64,000 nt of DNA from Hahella sp. KA22 (lineage in GTDB: Bacteria; Pseudomonadota; Gammaproteobacteria; Pseudomonadales; Oleiphilaceae), in the NCBI RefSeq assembly GCF_004135205.1, contig NZ_CP035490.1:3949644-4013643 (forward strand), written 5' to 3'. The notes under the pieces were generated by a model. It was given only the letters and a program-made list of their open reading frames with translations. It searched no databases and had not been told where the DNA came from. Numbering within the stretch: position 1 is the stretch's first letter; each line of letters opens with the position of its first letter. This document shows positions 27,558 through 35,149 of this stretch, piece by piece. The position numbers and the translations under genes are program-made.

Positions 27558-28331
27558 ATGTCAAACCACTTGTTGCCCGTTTTCTTCGAAAATGCAGCCT
27601 ACGATGTGGCCTGTTTGGTTCCCTCCATCATCGCTTCCCGTGCCGTGCTGGCGGATGTTCTTGCCCTCAATTCCCACTACCGCATCAGGGGTATCAGCGA
27701 TCTGTTCATGAGGGAGCGTCCCGACGTGTGCTTGGATTGTTTCCATCGTGGTGGTCGTGCCTACAAACAATGGCTCATGAAGGCGAACGAAAACGACAAG
27801 GCAACGGGTTTGGGTGTTCCTTTCTTTGATGCTGTGGCCAGTGGTGATGAGGAAGGAGCGCGCCAAATTGCCAGCCTTTCGCGACAAACCCACAATCCGG
27901 ATTTGGAGTACGAGGAGGATTTCCTTTATTTACACTACCTGATGGAGGTTTTTTACCGAAATAACGGGCAGCATGGGGAGGCGGTCTTAACTGCTTACGA
28001 GGATACCTTGGCCCAAGAGGACTTTCGTTTCGACATCTGTCTCGCCTTCCATGCAGGGGATACAGAGCTGTTTGAGGAGGCAATGGCCCGGCTTTGGGAG
28101 AATCACAAAACCCTCTATCTGAAACTTGCCAACGCCGACACCGTAGAAATGGAGCGGTTGCAAACTGAAGGCCATTTGTGTGTGGAGGCGCTAGCCCTTG
28201 TGATCCTGGCTCGAAGACGAGGGCTGATGGTGCAGGATCACTACCCGTTTATTCCTTCCATTTTGCGCGAGCCGATTTCACTTGCCTACTGCGACCATAG
28301 CTGGAAAACACCGGAGGTACTAACTACATGA
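27558..28331 (+). CDS. Probable Imm49-like immunity protein
   Basis: A 257-residue soluble, mostly helical protein. Its order of features (helical N-domain, a central HYLMEVFYRNNGQHGEAV segment, then a C-terminal LCVEALALVILARRRGLMVQ helix and a final PFIP...P segment) recalls the Imm49 group of polymorphic-toxin immunity proteins; the match is by eye and moderate. It is translationally close to the Imm11-like gene (3-bp gap). The frame stays open for 80 codons after its TGA (see next feature). Confidence 0.55.
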   Translation: MSNHLLPVFFENAAYDVACLVPSIIASRAVLADVLALNSHYRIRGISDLFMRERPDVCLDCFHRGGRAYKQWLMKANENDKATGLGVPFFDAVASGDEEGARQIASLSRQTHNPDLEYEEDFLYLHYLMEVFYRNNGQHGEAVLTAYEDTLAQEDFRFDICLAFHAGDTELFEEAMARLWENHKTLYLKLANADTVEMERLQTEGHLCVEALALVILARRRGLMVQDHYPFIPSILREPISLAYCDHSWKTPEVLTT

Positions 28332-28574
28332 CCATCTCAACTAAGGCCTTTTCGACTTGACCTGTATCACGTTCATGCTCGCAGCAACTGGAAAAAGATC
28401 GCACTTTGTCTCAAATATCACTCAAGCGACGCTACGATATCACTCCTGGCGAATATCGACTTTAACGATCAAGTTGGAAACGGCGGCGTAGTAGCGCGAG
28501 GGCACAGTTTTAAATCATTTAACAGAACAGATGTCGGTGTGCGCTTCCTGATTCCAATATCCAATTTAACATAA
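28332..28574 (+). pseudogene. Start-less open frame behind immunity gene
   Basis: Directly after the TGA of the previous gene the same frame continues for 80 sense codons to a TAA at 28572-28574, with no ATG or good start. The translation looks protein-like (for example LYHVHARSNWKKIALCL and VGVRFLIPISNL). It could be the C-terminal remnant of another gene joined by deletion. Family not recognised; chance remains possible. Confidence 0.35.
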
Positions 28575-28585
28575 TATATATTATG
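28570..28585. repeat. Perfect 16-bp AT palindrome
   Basis: CATAATATATATTATG is self-complementary. It lies between the start-less frame and the truncated VOC gene, near the point where the latter loses its sequence. Confidence 0.5.
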
Positions 28586-28620
28586 CGCATTTATGGATAT
28601 ACCGAGCAAGACAGAGGCCT

Positions 28621-28902
28621 CTATGGAGATAACGTCTCTTTTGTAATTTCTTGCTGGCGGTTTTTCGCGAGGAACGCCAGATGTAAATGCGCAGGTTTTT
28701 CCTTGGCTTCGAATAAACACAGTGACGATTTACCGTCCGTACTCAGTTCGATACCAAGCGGACCTTCTTGAACAACCGAGACGCCAAGTGGCGCCAACGC
28801 CGTAAGGTAGAATGTCTTGCTGGTTGCGTAGTTACTGACTCCAAATACGACATGATCAAACACGAATGTTTTCTCCTTTGCGTGCGTGTTGGCCTCAAAC
28901 AC
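28621..28902 (-). pseudogene. Truncated VOC (glyoxalase-like) protein
   Basis: The first ~80 residues are a clear VOC/glyoxalase half-domain (FVFDHVVFGVSNYATSKTFYL, then GPLGIELSTDGKSSLCLFEA and AHLHLAFLAKNRQQ). Full-length relatives have about 120-130 residues and continue with the second beta-alpha-beta unit that supplies the other metal ligands. Here the frame turns into ITKETLSP and stops at 93 residues, so the C-terminal third is missing. It is probably an inactive remnant cut by a rearrangement near 28645. Confidence 0.7.
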
Positions 28903-29075
28903 CGATGTTGGTGCGGACGTGAATCCTGTAAGGGATCTTAATCACTTTTGCTGGTGAAAGATAATTTGCCTGGTCAGGTCATTTGCATTGGATAGTTTTG
29001 CGGTTGGTGAATTTGGGGATTTTGGATAGTGAACACGAATAAAACCGTGTGAGCAGTAATATTCGCCATACATAC

Positions 29076-29105
29076 AATGTCCACTAATTGACATTAGTGG
29101 ACATT
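29076..29105. repeat. Perfect 13-bp inverted repeat (strong hairpin)
   Basis: AATGTCCACTAAT and ATTAGTGGACATT pair exactly around a TGAC loop. It lies 125 bp behind the stop of the NYN gene (minus strand) and upstream of the VOC remnant. No T-run follows on either strand, so it may be a terminator, a protein-binding site or a mobile-element trace. Confidence 0.6.
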
Positions 29106-29229
29106 AGATCGCTAAGCCCCCGGGCCCAAGTAGCCCTTCATGACGACTGGGGCCAAAGTTACAAGAAAAGGCCTGAGAAGCTTGTATAGGCGGCAACTCC
29201 TATTTGCCTCCCTTGGACGTTCTTTGCGC

Positions 29230-30141
29230 CTAAGCAAGCACTCTGGAGCTTATATCTCGTAAAGAAAGATATTCAACGAATTCCCCTTCCGCTGCGACCG
29301 GAATGATCTTTACAGCGCAGGTTTTGTTGCCTTTTTCACTTGTTCCTCGCTCAAACTCCAGCTGACACCCACTTTTTGCAATAGTGGTCATCTCTGAGTT
29401 CGTGGGGCGAGTTCCTCCAGAAAAGCGGACATGTGATACATGGAAAAAAAGATCGCTCGTTTTTCCGGATTCATCCTTCACCGTTAAGAAACCAAAGCCT
29501 TTATCTTCTCTCCAGGAGCCGGCCTTAATGGTGGCGATCTCACGAACAGGCTTTGTGGCCTTCTCTTTCTTTTCCGTTTTGGTTGGTTGTTTGAGGGCGG
29601 CCTGATTTTTCTTCAGAAACCCGTGGATCTTATGGCCATGTTCGCCATCCGGACGATAAAAAGTATCCACGCCTTGACTCAGTTCAGTGGAAATATTATC
29701 GAAAGCGAATGCCTCCACCTTTTTTCCCTTGTGCTGCAATGCGGATACGACGCGGGAAAAATCACCGTCTCCGCTACCCAGTAGAACATAGTCGAGATTG
29801 TCGGTCTGGAGCAAAGCGTCCACGGCCAACTCCAGATCCACATTGCCTTTTGCGTAGACGGTCCCGTCTTCTTGTTGGTACTTTTTCAAAGGCTTTTCGA
29901 ACACCCTGAATCCGGCATTGCGGATATCACTGCGGTGTTTGCGTTGCTCCTGCCGATATTTGGCGTCTTTTTGCTCCCTGTCTTCATCAACCGCCATGTA
30001 GGTATTCGCTCGAATAACAAGCATTCCTAGATCTTCCACAAACTTTATGATGGCGCTGTAGTCCAGCCCCTCACGATCCTGGCCATAGATCAAATTGTCA
30101 TTGTCGATGAATATTCCGGCTTTTAGCCCATCGTATTTCAT
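29230..30141 (-). CDS. NYN (LabA/DUF88-like) nuclease domain fused to cold-shock domain
   Basis: A 303-residue protein. Residues ~7-170 form a NYN domain of the PIN-like nuclease fold: acidic residues D13 (IFIDNDN), D102 (GNVDLELAVDAL), D125 and D127 (GSGDGDFSRVV) are all present and could hold metal ions. A Lys-rich linker follows. Residues ~205-275 are a cold-shock/OB-fold domain (GSWREDKGFGFLTVKD, then DLFFHVSHV), whose aromatic and basic residues bind single-stranded RNA or DNA. The protein is therefore a candidate RNA-cleaving enzyme with its own RNA-binding module. It is monocistronic; the target RNA is unknown. Confidence 0.85.
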   Translation of the reverse strand: MKYDGLKAGIFIDNDNLIYGQDREGLDYSAIIKFVEDLGMLVIRANTYMAVDEDREQKDAKYRQEQRKHRSDIRNAGFRVFEKPLKKYQQEDGTVYAKGNVDLELAVDALLQTDNLDYVLLGSGDGDFSRVVSALQHKGKKVEAFAFDNISTELSQGVDTFYRPDGEHGHKIHGFLKKNQAALKQPTKTEKKEKATKPVREIATIKAGSWREDKGFGFLTVKDESGKTSDLFFHVSHVRFSGGTRPTNSEMTTIAKSGCQLEFERGTSEKGNKTCAVKIIPVAAEGEFVEYLSLRDISSRVLA

Positions 30142-30274
30142 GTGTCACTTCCGCTCTGAGTCGCTTATAACCTTTTTACTCATTATATCTGGCGGAATCT
30201 CGGCCGCCCCCACTAATTCGTAACATTTATAAGTGGGGGGCCTTGGACTCTGTGAAAATGCCCTGAATCGTCTT

Positions 30275-30457
30275 CTATGTAGGATCGCGCTCACCACACG
30301 CGGCGTTGATATAACCAGCTGATTTGAACCATAAGAGCGTCCGCTTCACGGCTTCATCCAGTGAAACGGATGCTTCAAAGCCGAGCTCTTTCTTCGCCTT
30401 GTCTCCCGACAAAAATTGTCCGGACGCCCTCACCCGGACTGTTGCCAGTTGATCACT
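30275..30457 (-). pseudogene. C-terminal remnant of NAD-dependent epimerase/reductase
   Basis: The minus-strand frame to the TAG at 30275-30277 encodes GQFLSGDKAKKELGFEASVS followed by DEAVKRTLLWFKSAGYI, a typical C-terminus of extended SDR (NAD-dependent epimerase/dihydroflavonol-reductase-like) proteins. About 60 residues remain; the Rossmann part is gone. It follows the TGA of the DJ-1 family gene in the same reading frame, so a deletion probably joined the two. Confidence 0.65.
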
Positions 30458-31135
30458 TCACTTCAATAAAGCCAGTAAAGCCTGAGCAGCGCCTTCAGAA
30501 CTGGCGGGGTTTTGTCCGGTGACCAGGAGGCCGTCAGTGACAACGTGAGGCTGCCAATCAGCGCCCTTCTCATAATGACCGCCCAGGTTATGGAACTCGT
30601 CTTCAATTAAGAACGGCACGACGGAGGTCAGTCCTACTGCGTCCTCTTCGCTGTTGGAGAAGCCTGTGACTTTACGGCCGGCGATCAAAGGATTTCCTTT
30701 CTCGTCGCGTACTTTGATCAGCGCGCCCGGAGCATGACAAACCAGCCCGACAGGCTTGCCAGTTTGCGCAAATGTTTCGATGAGAGAGATGGATTTCGAA
30801 TCGTTAGCCAGATCCCAAAGCGGGCCGTGTCCGCCCGGATAGAAAACGGCGTCAAAGTCAGCGCTGTCAACGGACGCCAGAGGGACTGTCGTCGCCAGCT
30901 GTTGTTGGGCTTCCTGATCTTGATGAAAGCGCTCAGTTGCAGCGGTTTGGGCGCCTGGTTCATCGCTTTTGGGATCGATTGGCGGTTGGCCGCCGGCTGG
31001 CGAAGCCAAAGTAATCGTTGCGCCAGCATCCTTAAATACATAGTAAGGCGCTGCGAACTCTTCCAACCAGAATCCCGTCTTGTGGCCTGTCTCTCCAAGC
31101 CGGTCATGTGACGTCAACACTAATAAAACTTTCAT
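30458..31135 (-). CDS. DJ-1/PfpI family (Hsp31-like) protein
   Basis: A 225-residue type 1 glutamine-amidotransferase-like protein. The nucleophile elbow is VGLVCHAPGAL with C133-H134, and the conserved Glu lies early in WLEEFAAPYY. The pattern MKVLLVLTSHDRLG plus DFDAVFYPGGHGP is that of Hsp31/YajL-like chaperone and glyoxalase III-type enzymes. I use the ATG at 31135, which gives the usual family length; upstream ATGs would add unconserved residues. Divergent from the LysR gene at 31264, which probably regulates it. Confidence 0.85.
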   Translation of the reverse strand: MKVLLVLTSHDRLGETGHKTGFWLEEFAAPYYVFKDAGATITLASPAGGQPPIDPKSDEPGAQTAATERFHQDQEAQQQLATTVPLASVDSADFDAVFYPGGHGPLWDLANDSKSISLIETFAQTGKPVGLVCHAPGALIKVRDEKGNPLIAGRKVTGFSNSEEDAVGLTSVVPFLIEDEFHNLGGHYEKGADWQPHVVTDGLLVTGQNPASSEGAAQALLALLK

Positions 31136-31225
31136 AATTATCTCTCTGTTTGGGTTCATGATGATTGCTAAACATCCTAGGTCAAACCCATCAGCTGCAG
31201 AATAGGTTGAATGCTGAAATGACTT

Positions 31226-31240
31226 TTGTCTTAATGACAA
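31226..31240. promoter_or_regulatory. Candidate LysR operator (T-N11-A type)
   Basis: TTGTCTTAATGACAA is a 15-bp interrupted palindrome (arms TTGTC/GACAA) containing the LysR T-N11-A pattern, 23 bp before the LysR start and between the divergent LysR and DJ-1 genes. Confidence 0.5.
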
Positions 31241-31263
31241 TAATCACAGTCTGAGAACCCGCA

Positions 31264-32175
31264 ATGGACAAGTTACGCGCCATGCAGTATCTACTCAAAG
31301 TAGCGGATACACTGAGCTTTTCACGGGCGGCGAAGTCATTCGACGTGCCGGCTTCTTCCATTTCCCGCCGCATCGCTGATCTGGAAGCGGACCTGGGGGT
31401 GGAATTGCTCCACCGCACAACCCGTACTGTGCGGCTGACGGAGATTGGCTTGATTTATGTTGAAAAAGTGCGCGCGGGAGTGGCCCAGCTTGATGACGCC
31501 GAGGAAATGGTCAGTTTGCACAGCAGAACGCCAAGCGGCACATTACGCATTAGCGCAATGCCAAGTTTTAGCCAATTGCTGCTGCCAGCCGTCATCGCCT
31601 TCAATGAACATTATCCGGAGATTCTTCTGGACCTGCATTTTAGTGACGCTGTAGTGGAGATGGGACGCGATAGTATTGATATCGCCATTCGCAGCAGCCT
31701 TTTAACTCAAGAGCGGGTGGTCGCCCGCAAAATCCATAGTCACAATTATCTCCTTGCCGCGTCTCCAGAGTATTTAAAAAGACATGGGACGCCTCGCACA
31801 CTGGAGGATCTGCAGGATCACCCGGCCCTGCTCTACCGCGGACCAAGTTCAGTTCTGAAATGGTACGGCCAGGACGCTGACGGCTGGTACGAGCTACCGA
31901 TTTCACCACTCATGATCAGTAACGATGGCGCGACTTTGGTGGCGATGGCCTGCCAGCATCGAGGTCTTGTATTACTGCCCGAATGGGGGCTTGCGAGGTA
32001 CGTCAATCGAGGCGAGCTCACTCCTATCGAGCTGAATCGGCCCATCTCGGTGCGCCGTGGAACTGAGGCCAGTCTCTACCTGATGTACTTACATGCCAGA
32101 TATCAGATACCCAAAGTTAAACTGGCGGTGGATTTTCTGTTTGAACACCTAACCCAGAACTCGACGGACCTGTGA
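31264..32175 (+). CDS. LysR-family transcriptional regulator
   Basis: A 303-residue LysR-type regulator with an N-terminal winged helix (MQYLLKVADTLSFSRAAKSF, SSISRRIADLEADLGVELLHR) and a substrate-binding domain from about residue 90 (GTLRISAMPSFSQLLL). It is divergent from the DJ-1 family gene with the shared region of 128 bp holding a candidate site. The likely targets are that gene and itself. Confidence 0.9.
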   Translation: MDKLRAMQYLLKVADTLSFSRAAKSFDVPASSISRRIADLEADLGVELLHRTTRTVRLTEIGLIYVEKVRAGVAQLDDAEEMVSLHSRTPSGTLRISAMPSFSQLLLPAVIAFNEHYPEILLDLHFSDAVVEMGRDSIDIAIRSSLLTQERVVARKIHSHNYLLAASPEYLKRHGTPRTLEDLQDHPALLYRGPSSVLKWYGQDADGWYELPISPLMISNDGATLVAMACQHRGLVLLPEWGLARYVNRGELTPIELNRPISVRRGTEASLYLMYLHARYQIPKVKLAVDFLFEHLTQNSTDL

Positions 32176-32209
32176 TTTTTGCTTAATACGGGGCAGCCAT
32201 GCTGCAAAA

Positions 32210-32593
32210 CTAATCATTATCCCGGTCATACTCCCGTCGAGCGCTGCGTATTTCTTCATGGTGTGTGTTGGCCCATGAAACCAGTTTCCAGAGTGACTTG
32301 GCCAGACCTTCTCCCAGCGGAGTCAGTTTATATTCCACTTTTACCGGGACTTCTGGATAAACCGTGCGGTTAACGTATCCATCCCGCTCCAGATCTCTCA
32401 AGGTTTGCGTCAGCATGCGCTGAGAGATGCCTTCGATTCTGGTTTTCAGCGAATTGAAGCGATCTGGCCCTTCAACGAGGCTGAATAAGATCAGCATCGA
32501 CCATTTATCCCCTACCTGACTGACCACATTTCGAATCGGACAGTCTTCATTTTGTAAGAAAACTCGCTTGCCGTTTTTGGTCTTGGTGCTCAT
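32210..32593 (-). CDS. HxlR-family transcriptional regulator
   Basis: A 127-residue winged helix-turn-helix protein of the HxlR/MarR-like type. The family-defining N-terminal Cys is present in NEDCPIRNVVSQVGDKWSML, and the recognition region reads GISQRMLTQTLRDLERDGYVNR. HxlR proteins often sense redox or electrophile stress through this Cys. Divergent from the alpha/beta hydrolase at 32711, its probable target. Confidence 0.9.
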   Translation of the reverse strand: MSTKTKNGKRVFLQNEDCPIRNVVSQVGDKWSMLILFSLVEGPDRFNSLKTRIEGISQRMLTQTLRDLERDGYVNRTVYPEVPVKVEYKLTPLGEGLAKSLWKLVSWANTHHEEIRSARREYDRDND

Positions 32594-32674
32594 TGCTCTT
32601 CACTCACAGGTTATCAAAAGGTAACTAGGGCAGATTTTAGTGCCTAATTGTTGTCCAAAATTCTTTTCTGTATG

Positions 32675-32690
32675 TTAGTACACATTAGTA
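32675..32690. promoter_or_regulatory. Candidate HxlR operator (direct repeat)
   Basis: Two TTAGTA copies lie exactly 10 bp apart (32675-32680, 32685-32690), one helical turn, just before the hydrolase start. TTGTCC at 32651-32656 could be a -35 element. Position suggests HxlR control. Confidence 0.4.
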
Positions 32691-32710
32691 ACCTACTTGA
32701 AGACAATTTT

Positions 32711-33637
32711 ATGACTCAATCTCTACTTAACCTGACGCTAAATGAATATTCAACCCGCCGCGCAGAATCCGCCATTGATTTCTTTACACCCAGATACGTA
32801 GCTGTCGGCAAATTTAACGTGCGGTATGTCCGCCACGTCAAAGAAAACGCCCCGACACTGGTGCTGCTTAATGGCTTACCTCAAAGCATCCGCATCTGGG
32901 AGAGTTTTTGGGAAAGGCTCTCTCATGATTTTAATCTGCTTGCCTTCGACATTCCTGGTTTCGGACTTACCAAAGCAGATGAAAGTGATATGACGCCGAG
33001 GAAACTGGGGCAAGCCGTCGTTGAAATAATGGATCACTTTGGCATTCAGAAGGCGCACCTGATTGGCCCCGATGTGGGCGTGCCCACCACGCTTGCAGCT
33101 GTTATTGCTCATCCTGAACGCTTCGAGAGCATTAATATTTTTGACGGTCCTGGCAGTTATCCGCCCAAAATGTCTCCCATTTTGACGGCGGTTATCAAAT
33201 CAGGTTTCGTCAGGTGGCTTGCGAAGGGGCTTAATAGAAAGGCGGTTATGAAGACTAACTTTATGGTCGCAGTGAAAGAGGGTTACAAGCGTTATCGGCC
33301 CACAAAAAATGCAATTCGAGAGTATTACCAGATAACCCATGATCTGCAGAGTCATCGTTGCGCCATGAGTTTCTTTGGCGCCTACGCTCAGGATCTTCCC
33401 TGGATTCAGGAACGCCTGCGGAGCATTTCGGTTCCTGCCTTGGTGACCTGGGGGAAACTCGATCCGTTCGTTGATGTCAGCAACGCCGACTATCTTGCAT
33501 CGCACATCCCCTTGAGCAAACTCGTCATCTTTGAAAACGCCTCCCACTTTTCATCTGAAGATGCGGGAGAAGAGTATTTAAAAACCTTAAAGAACTGGTG
33601 TCTGGGTGAATACAAGGCGGTACGGGGGAAAGCTTGA
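32711..33637 (+). CDS. Alpha/beta hydrolase with Asp nucleophile
   Basis: A 308-residue alpha/beta hydrolase. The nucleophile elbow reads HLIGPDVGVP with Asp121 instead of Ser, as in epoxide hydrolases and haloalkane or fluoroacetate dehalogenases. LLNGLP supplies the oxyanion hole, LDPFVD the acid region and NASHFSSED the catalytic His. I chose the ATG at 32711; the earlier ATG at 32648 falls in the regulatory region. Activity on epoxides or halogenated compounds is inferred. The divergent HxlR gene probably controls it. Confidence 0.8.
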   Translation: MTQSLLNLTLNEYSTRRAESAIDFFTPRYVAVGKFNVRYVRHVKENAPTLVLLNGLPQSIRIWESFWERLSHDFNLLAFDIPGFGLTKADESDMTPRKLGQAVVEIMDHFGIQKAHLIGPDVGVPTTLAAVIAHPERFESINIFDGPGSYPPKMSPILTAVIKSGFVRWLAKGLNRKAVMKTNFMVAVKEGYKRYRPTKNAIREYYQITHDLQSHRCAMSFFGAYAQDLPWIQERLRSISVPALVTWGKLDPFVDVSNADYLASHIPLSKLVIFENASHFSSEDAGEEYLKTLKNWCLGEYKAVRGKA

Positions 33638-33755
33638 TCCCCCCTACTCCTTTATTTCCCCATTCCTTCTCTTTTATTTGTGTCGACTATTTGTGTCTGC
33701 GTTGCCGAGACTCCACCCTGCCTTTCCATCAGGTTGGCGGAGTCTCATCGGGCGC

Positions 33756-34241
33756 TCAGGAGATATCCGCCACTGCCGCGTCGAGTGCGGCGATATCGAT
33801 CTTCTTCATGGTCATCATCGCTTCGAACGCGCGCTTCGCCTCGATCGGGTTGGAACTTGTGGTCAGATCAAGCAGTCGTCGCGGCGTGATTTGCCATGAA
33901 AATCCCCAACGATCTTTGCACCAGCCGCAGGCGCTTTCCGCGCCGCCATTGTCGATAATGGCGTTCCAATAGCGGTCCGTTTCTTCCTGATTCTCCGTCA
34001 CGACCATGAAGCTGACGGATTCATTGGGAGTGAAAACCGGACCGCCATTGAGACCGACAAACTGTCGTCCAAGCACCGTGAACTCGACGGTCAACTCGGT
34101 CCCTTCCCGACCGCCGGGAAAATCACCGGGGGCCATGTTGACTCGGCCGACATGACTATCGGGAAAAGTGGCGGCATAGAACTCAGCCGCTTTGCTGGCT
34201 TCACCGTGGTCAAACCACAGACAGGTAACGAGGTTGGTCAT
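33756..34241 (-). CDS. VOC family protein, PhnB-like
   Basis: A 161-residue protein of the PhnB/3-demethylubiquinone-methyltransferase-like VOC group: [37 protein letters not shown] and [17 protein letters not shown] are the usual landmarks. The C-terminal ~35 residues ([20 protein letters not shown]) form the typical tail helix. The fold has two beta-alpha-beta units and this copy is complete. Substrate unknown. It stands alone on the minus strand. Confidence 0.85.
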   Translation of the reverse strand: MTNLVTCLWFDHGEASKAAEFYAATFPDSHVGRVNMAPGDFPGGREGTELTVEFTVLGRQFVGLNGGPVFTPNESVSFMVVTENQEETDRYWNAIIDNGGAESACGWCKDRWGFSWQITPRRLLDLTTSSNPIEAKRAFEAMMTMKKIDIAALDAAVADIS

Positions 34242-34422
34242 GATTATTCTCCTGAATTAAGGCTAACTCATTAGTTCCTGAACACTGAGTAGTCGTACAG
34301 CGTTACCTCATTTCGACAGCGATTCGGAAAAACTCAACTTTCAACGGAAATATCAGTCACCTGACCTGCCAAGTTAAAAACGACCGCCAGCAACATGAAG
34401 AGAAAGCGTTACAAATTACTTC

Positions 34423-35037
34423 TCACAAAAACCGAGCATCCACAAACTCCGGCGACTGCCAGCGATCAGTCTGGTTGTTACTGATGAAGTCGCCATACCA
34501 GGATTCGAGATCTTTGTAGTTGGCGGTCATTTTCTTCTTATCAAGTCCCGCTTCCTTGAGTTGCGCCATGTCGGCGAACTGGCTTGTTTGGGGGCGCACC
34601 AGGGCCACTGACAACATGCCTTCGAAGTCGATCGCACCGCTTAGTTCGGGCCAGTATAAAACTGCATCCGGCGTATCATCGGTTTTAAACGCCGAGGCGG
34701 ATCGTAGCAGCGCCATTAACTTCTCCGCTAAACGTTCATCCGGCCCCATTACAGACATCACGAAAAAGCGAAATGCTTCCCCATCGGCGTCGTATTTCAA
34801 CAGGACAAAGTAAGGGCCGCCCATGGCCAGTTTAAGCACATTAGACAGAGCCTGTTCTGTGGTCGTAGAAGCAGACTCCCAGTCAATCCGGGGCGTCTTG
34901 TCACTCCAATACCAGTTACGATACATCGCATCCCAGTCCGACACGGAGTCGACGCCCGCGGCGGGCGAGGCCAGCCACGCCTCATACTCAGATTCAGACA
35001 GATGTAACTTTCCGGCGACAATAAATGCATCACTCAT
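34423..35037 (-). CDS. Hypothetical cytoplasmic protein
   Basis: A 204-residue soluble protein that I do not recognise. I place the start at the ATG at 35037 (MSDAFIVAGKLHLSESEYEA); an in-frame ATG at 35058 would add seven residues. There is no signal peptide, membrane segment or metal motif. The sequence is acidic and rich in Trp (YRNWYWSDKTPRIDWESA), with a central strand region GGPYFVLLKYDADGEAFRFF. The serine hydrolase gene ends 92 bp upstream of its GTG/ATG region on the same strand, so co-transcription is possible. Confidence 0.65.
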   Translation of the reverse strand: MSDAFIVAGKLHLSESEYEAWLASPAAGVDSVSDWDAMYRNWYWSDKTPRIDWESASTTTEQALSNVLKLAMGGPYFVLLKYDADGEAFRFFVMSVMGPDERLAEKLMALLRSASAFKTDDTPDAVLYWPELSGAIDFEGMLSVALVRPQTSQFADMAQLKEAGLDKKKMTANYKDLESWYGDFISNNQTDRWQSPEFVDARFL

Positions 35038-35149
35038 TGAAGCTGTCTCGCTAATCACTATTGGGGAAAAAAATAGTAAGCGCTACAAGCCTGATCTGCA
35101 AAGTGATTTATTGGTCCCCTCGCCTACGGTTGCGTCGTTCGCGACCAGA

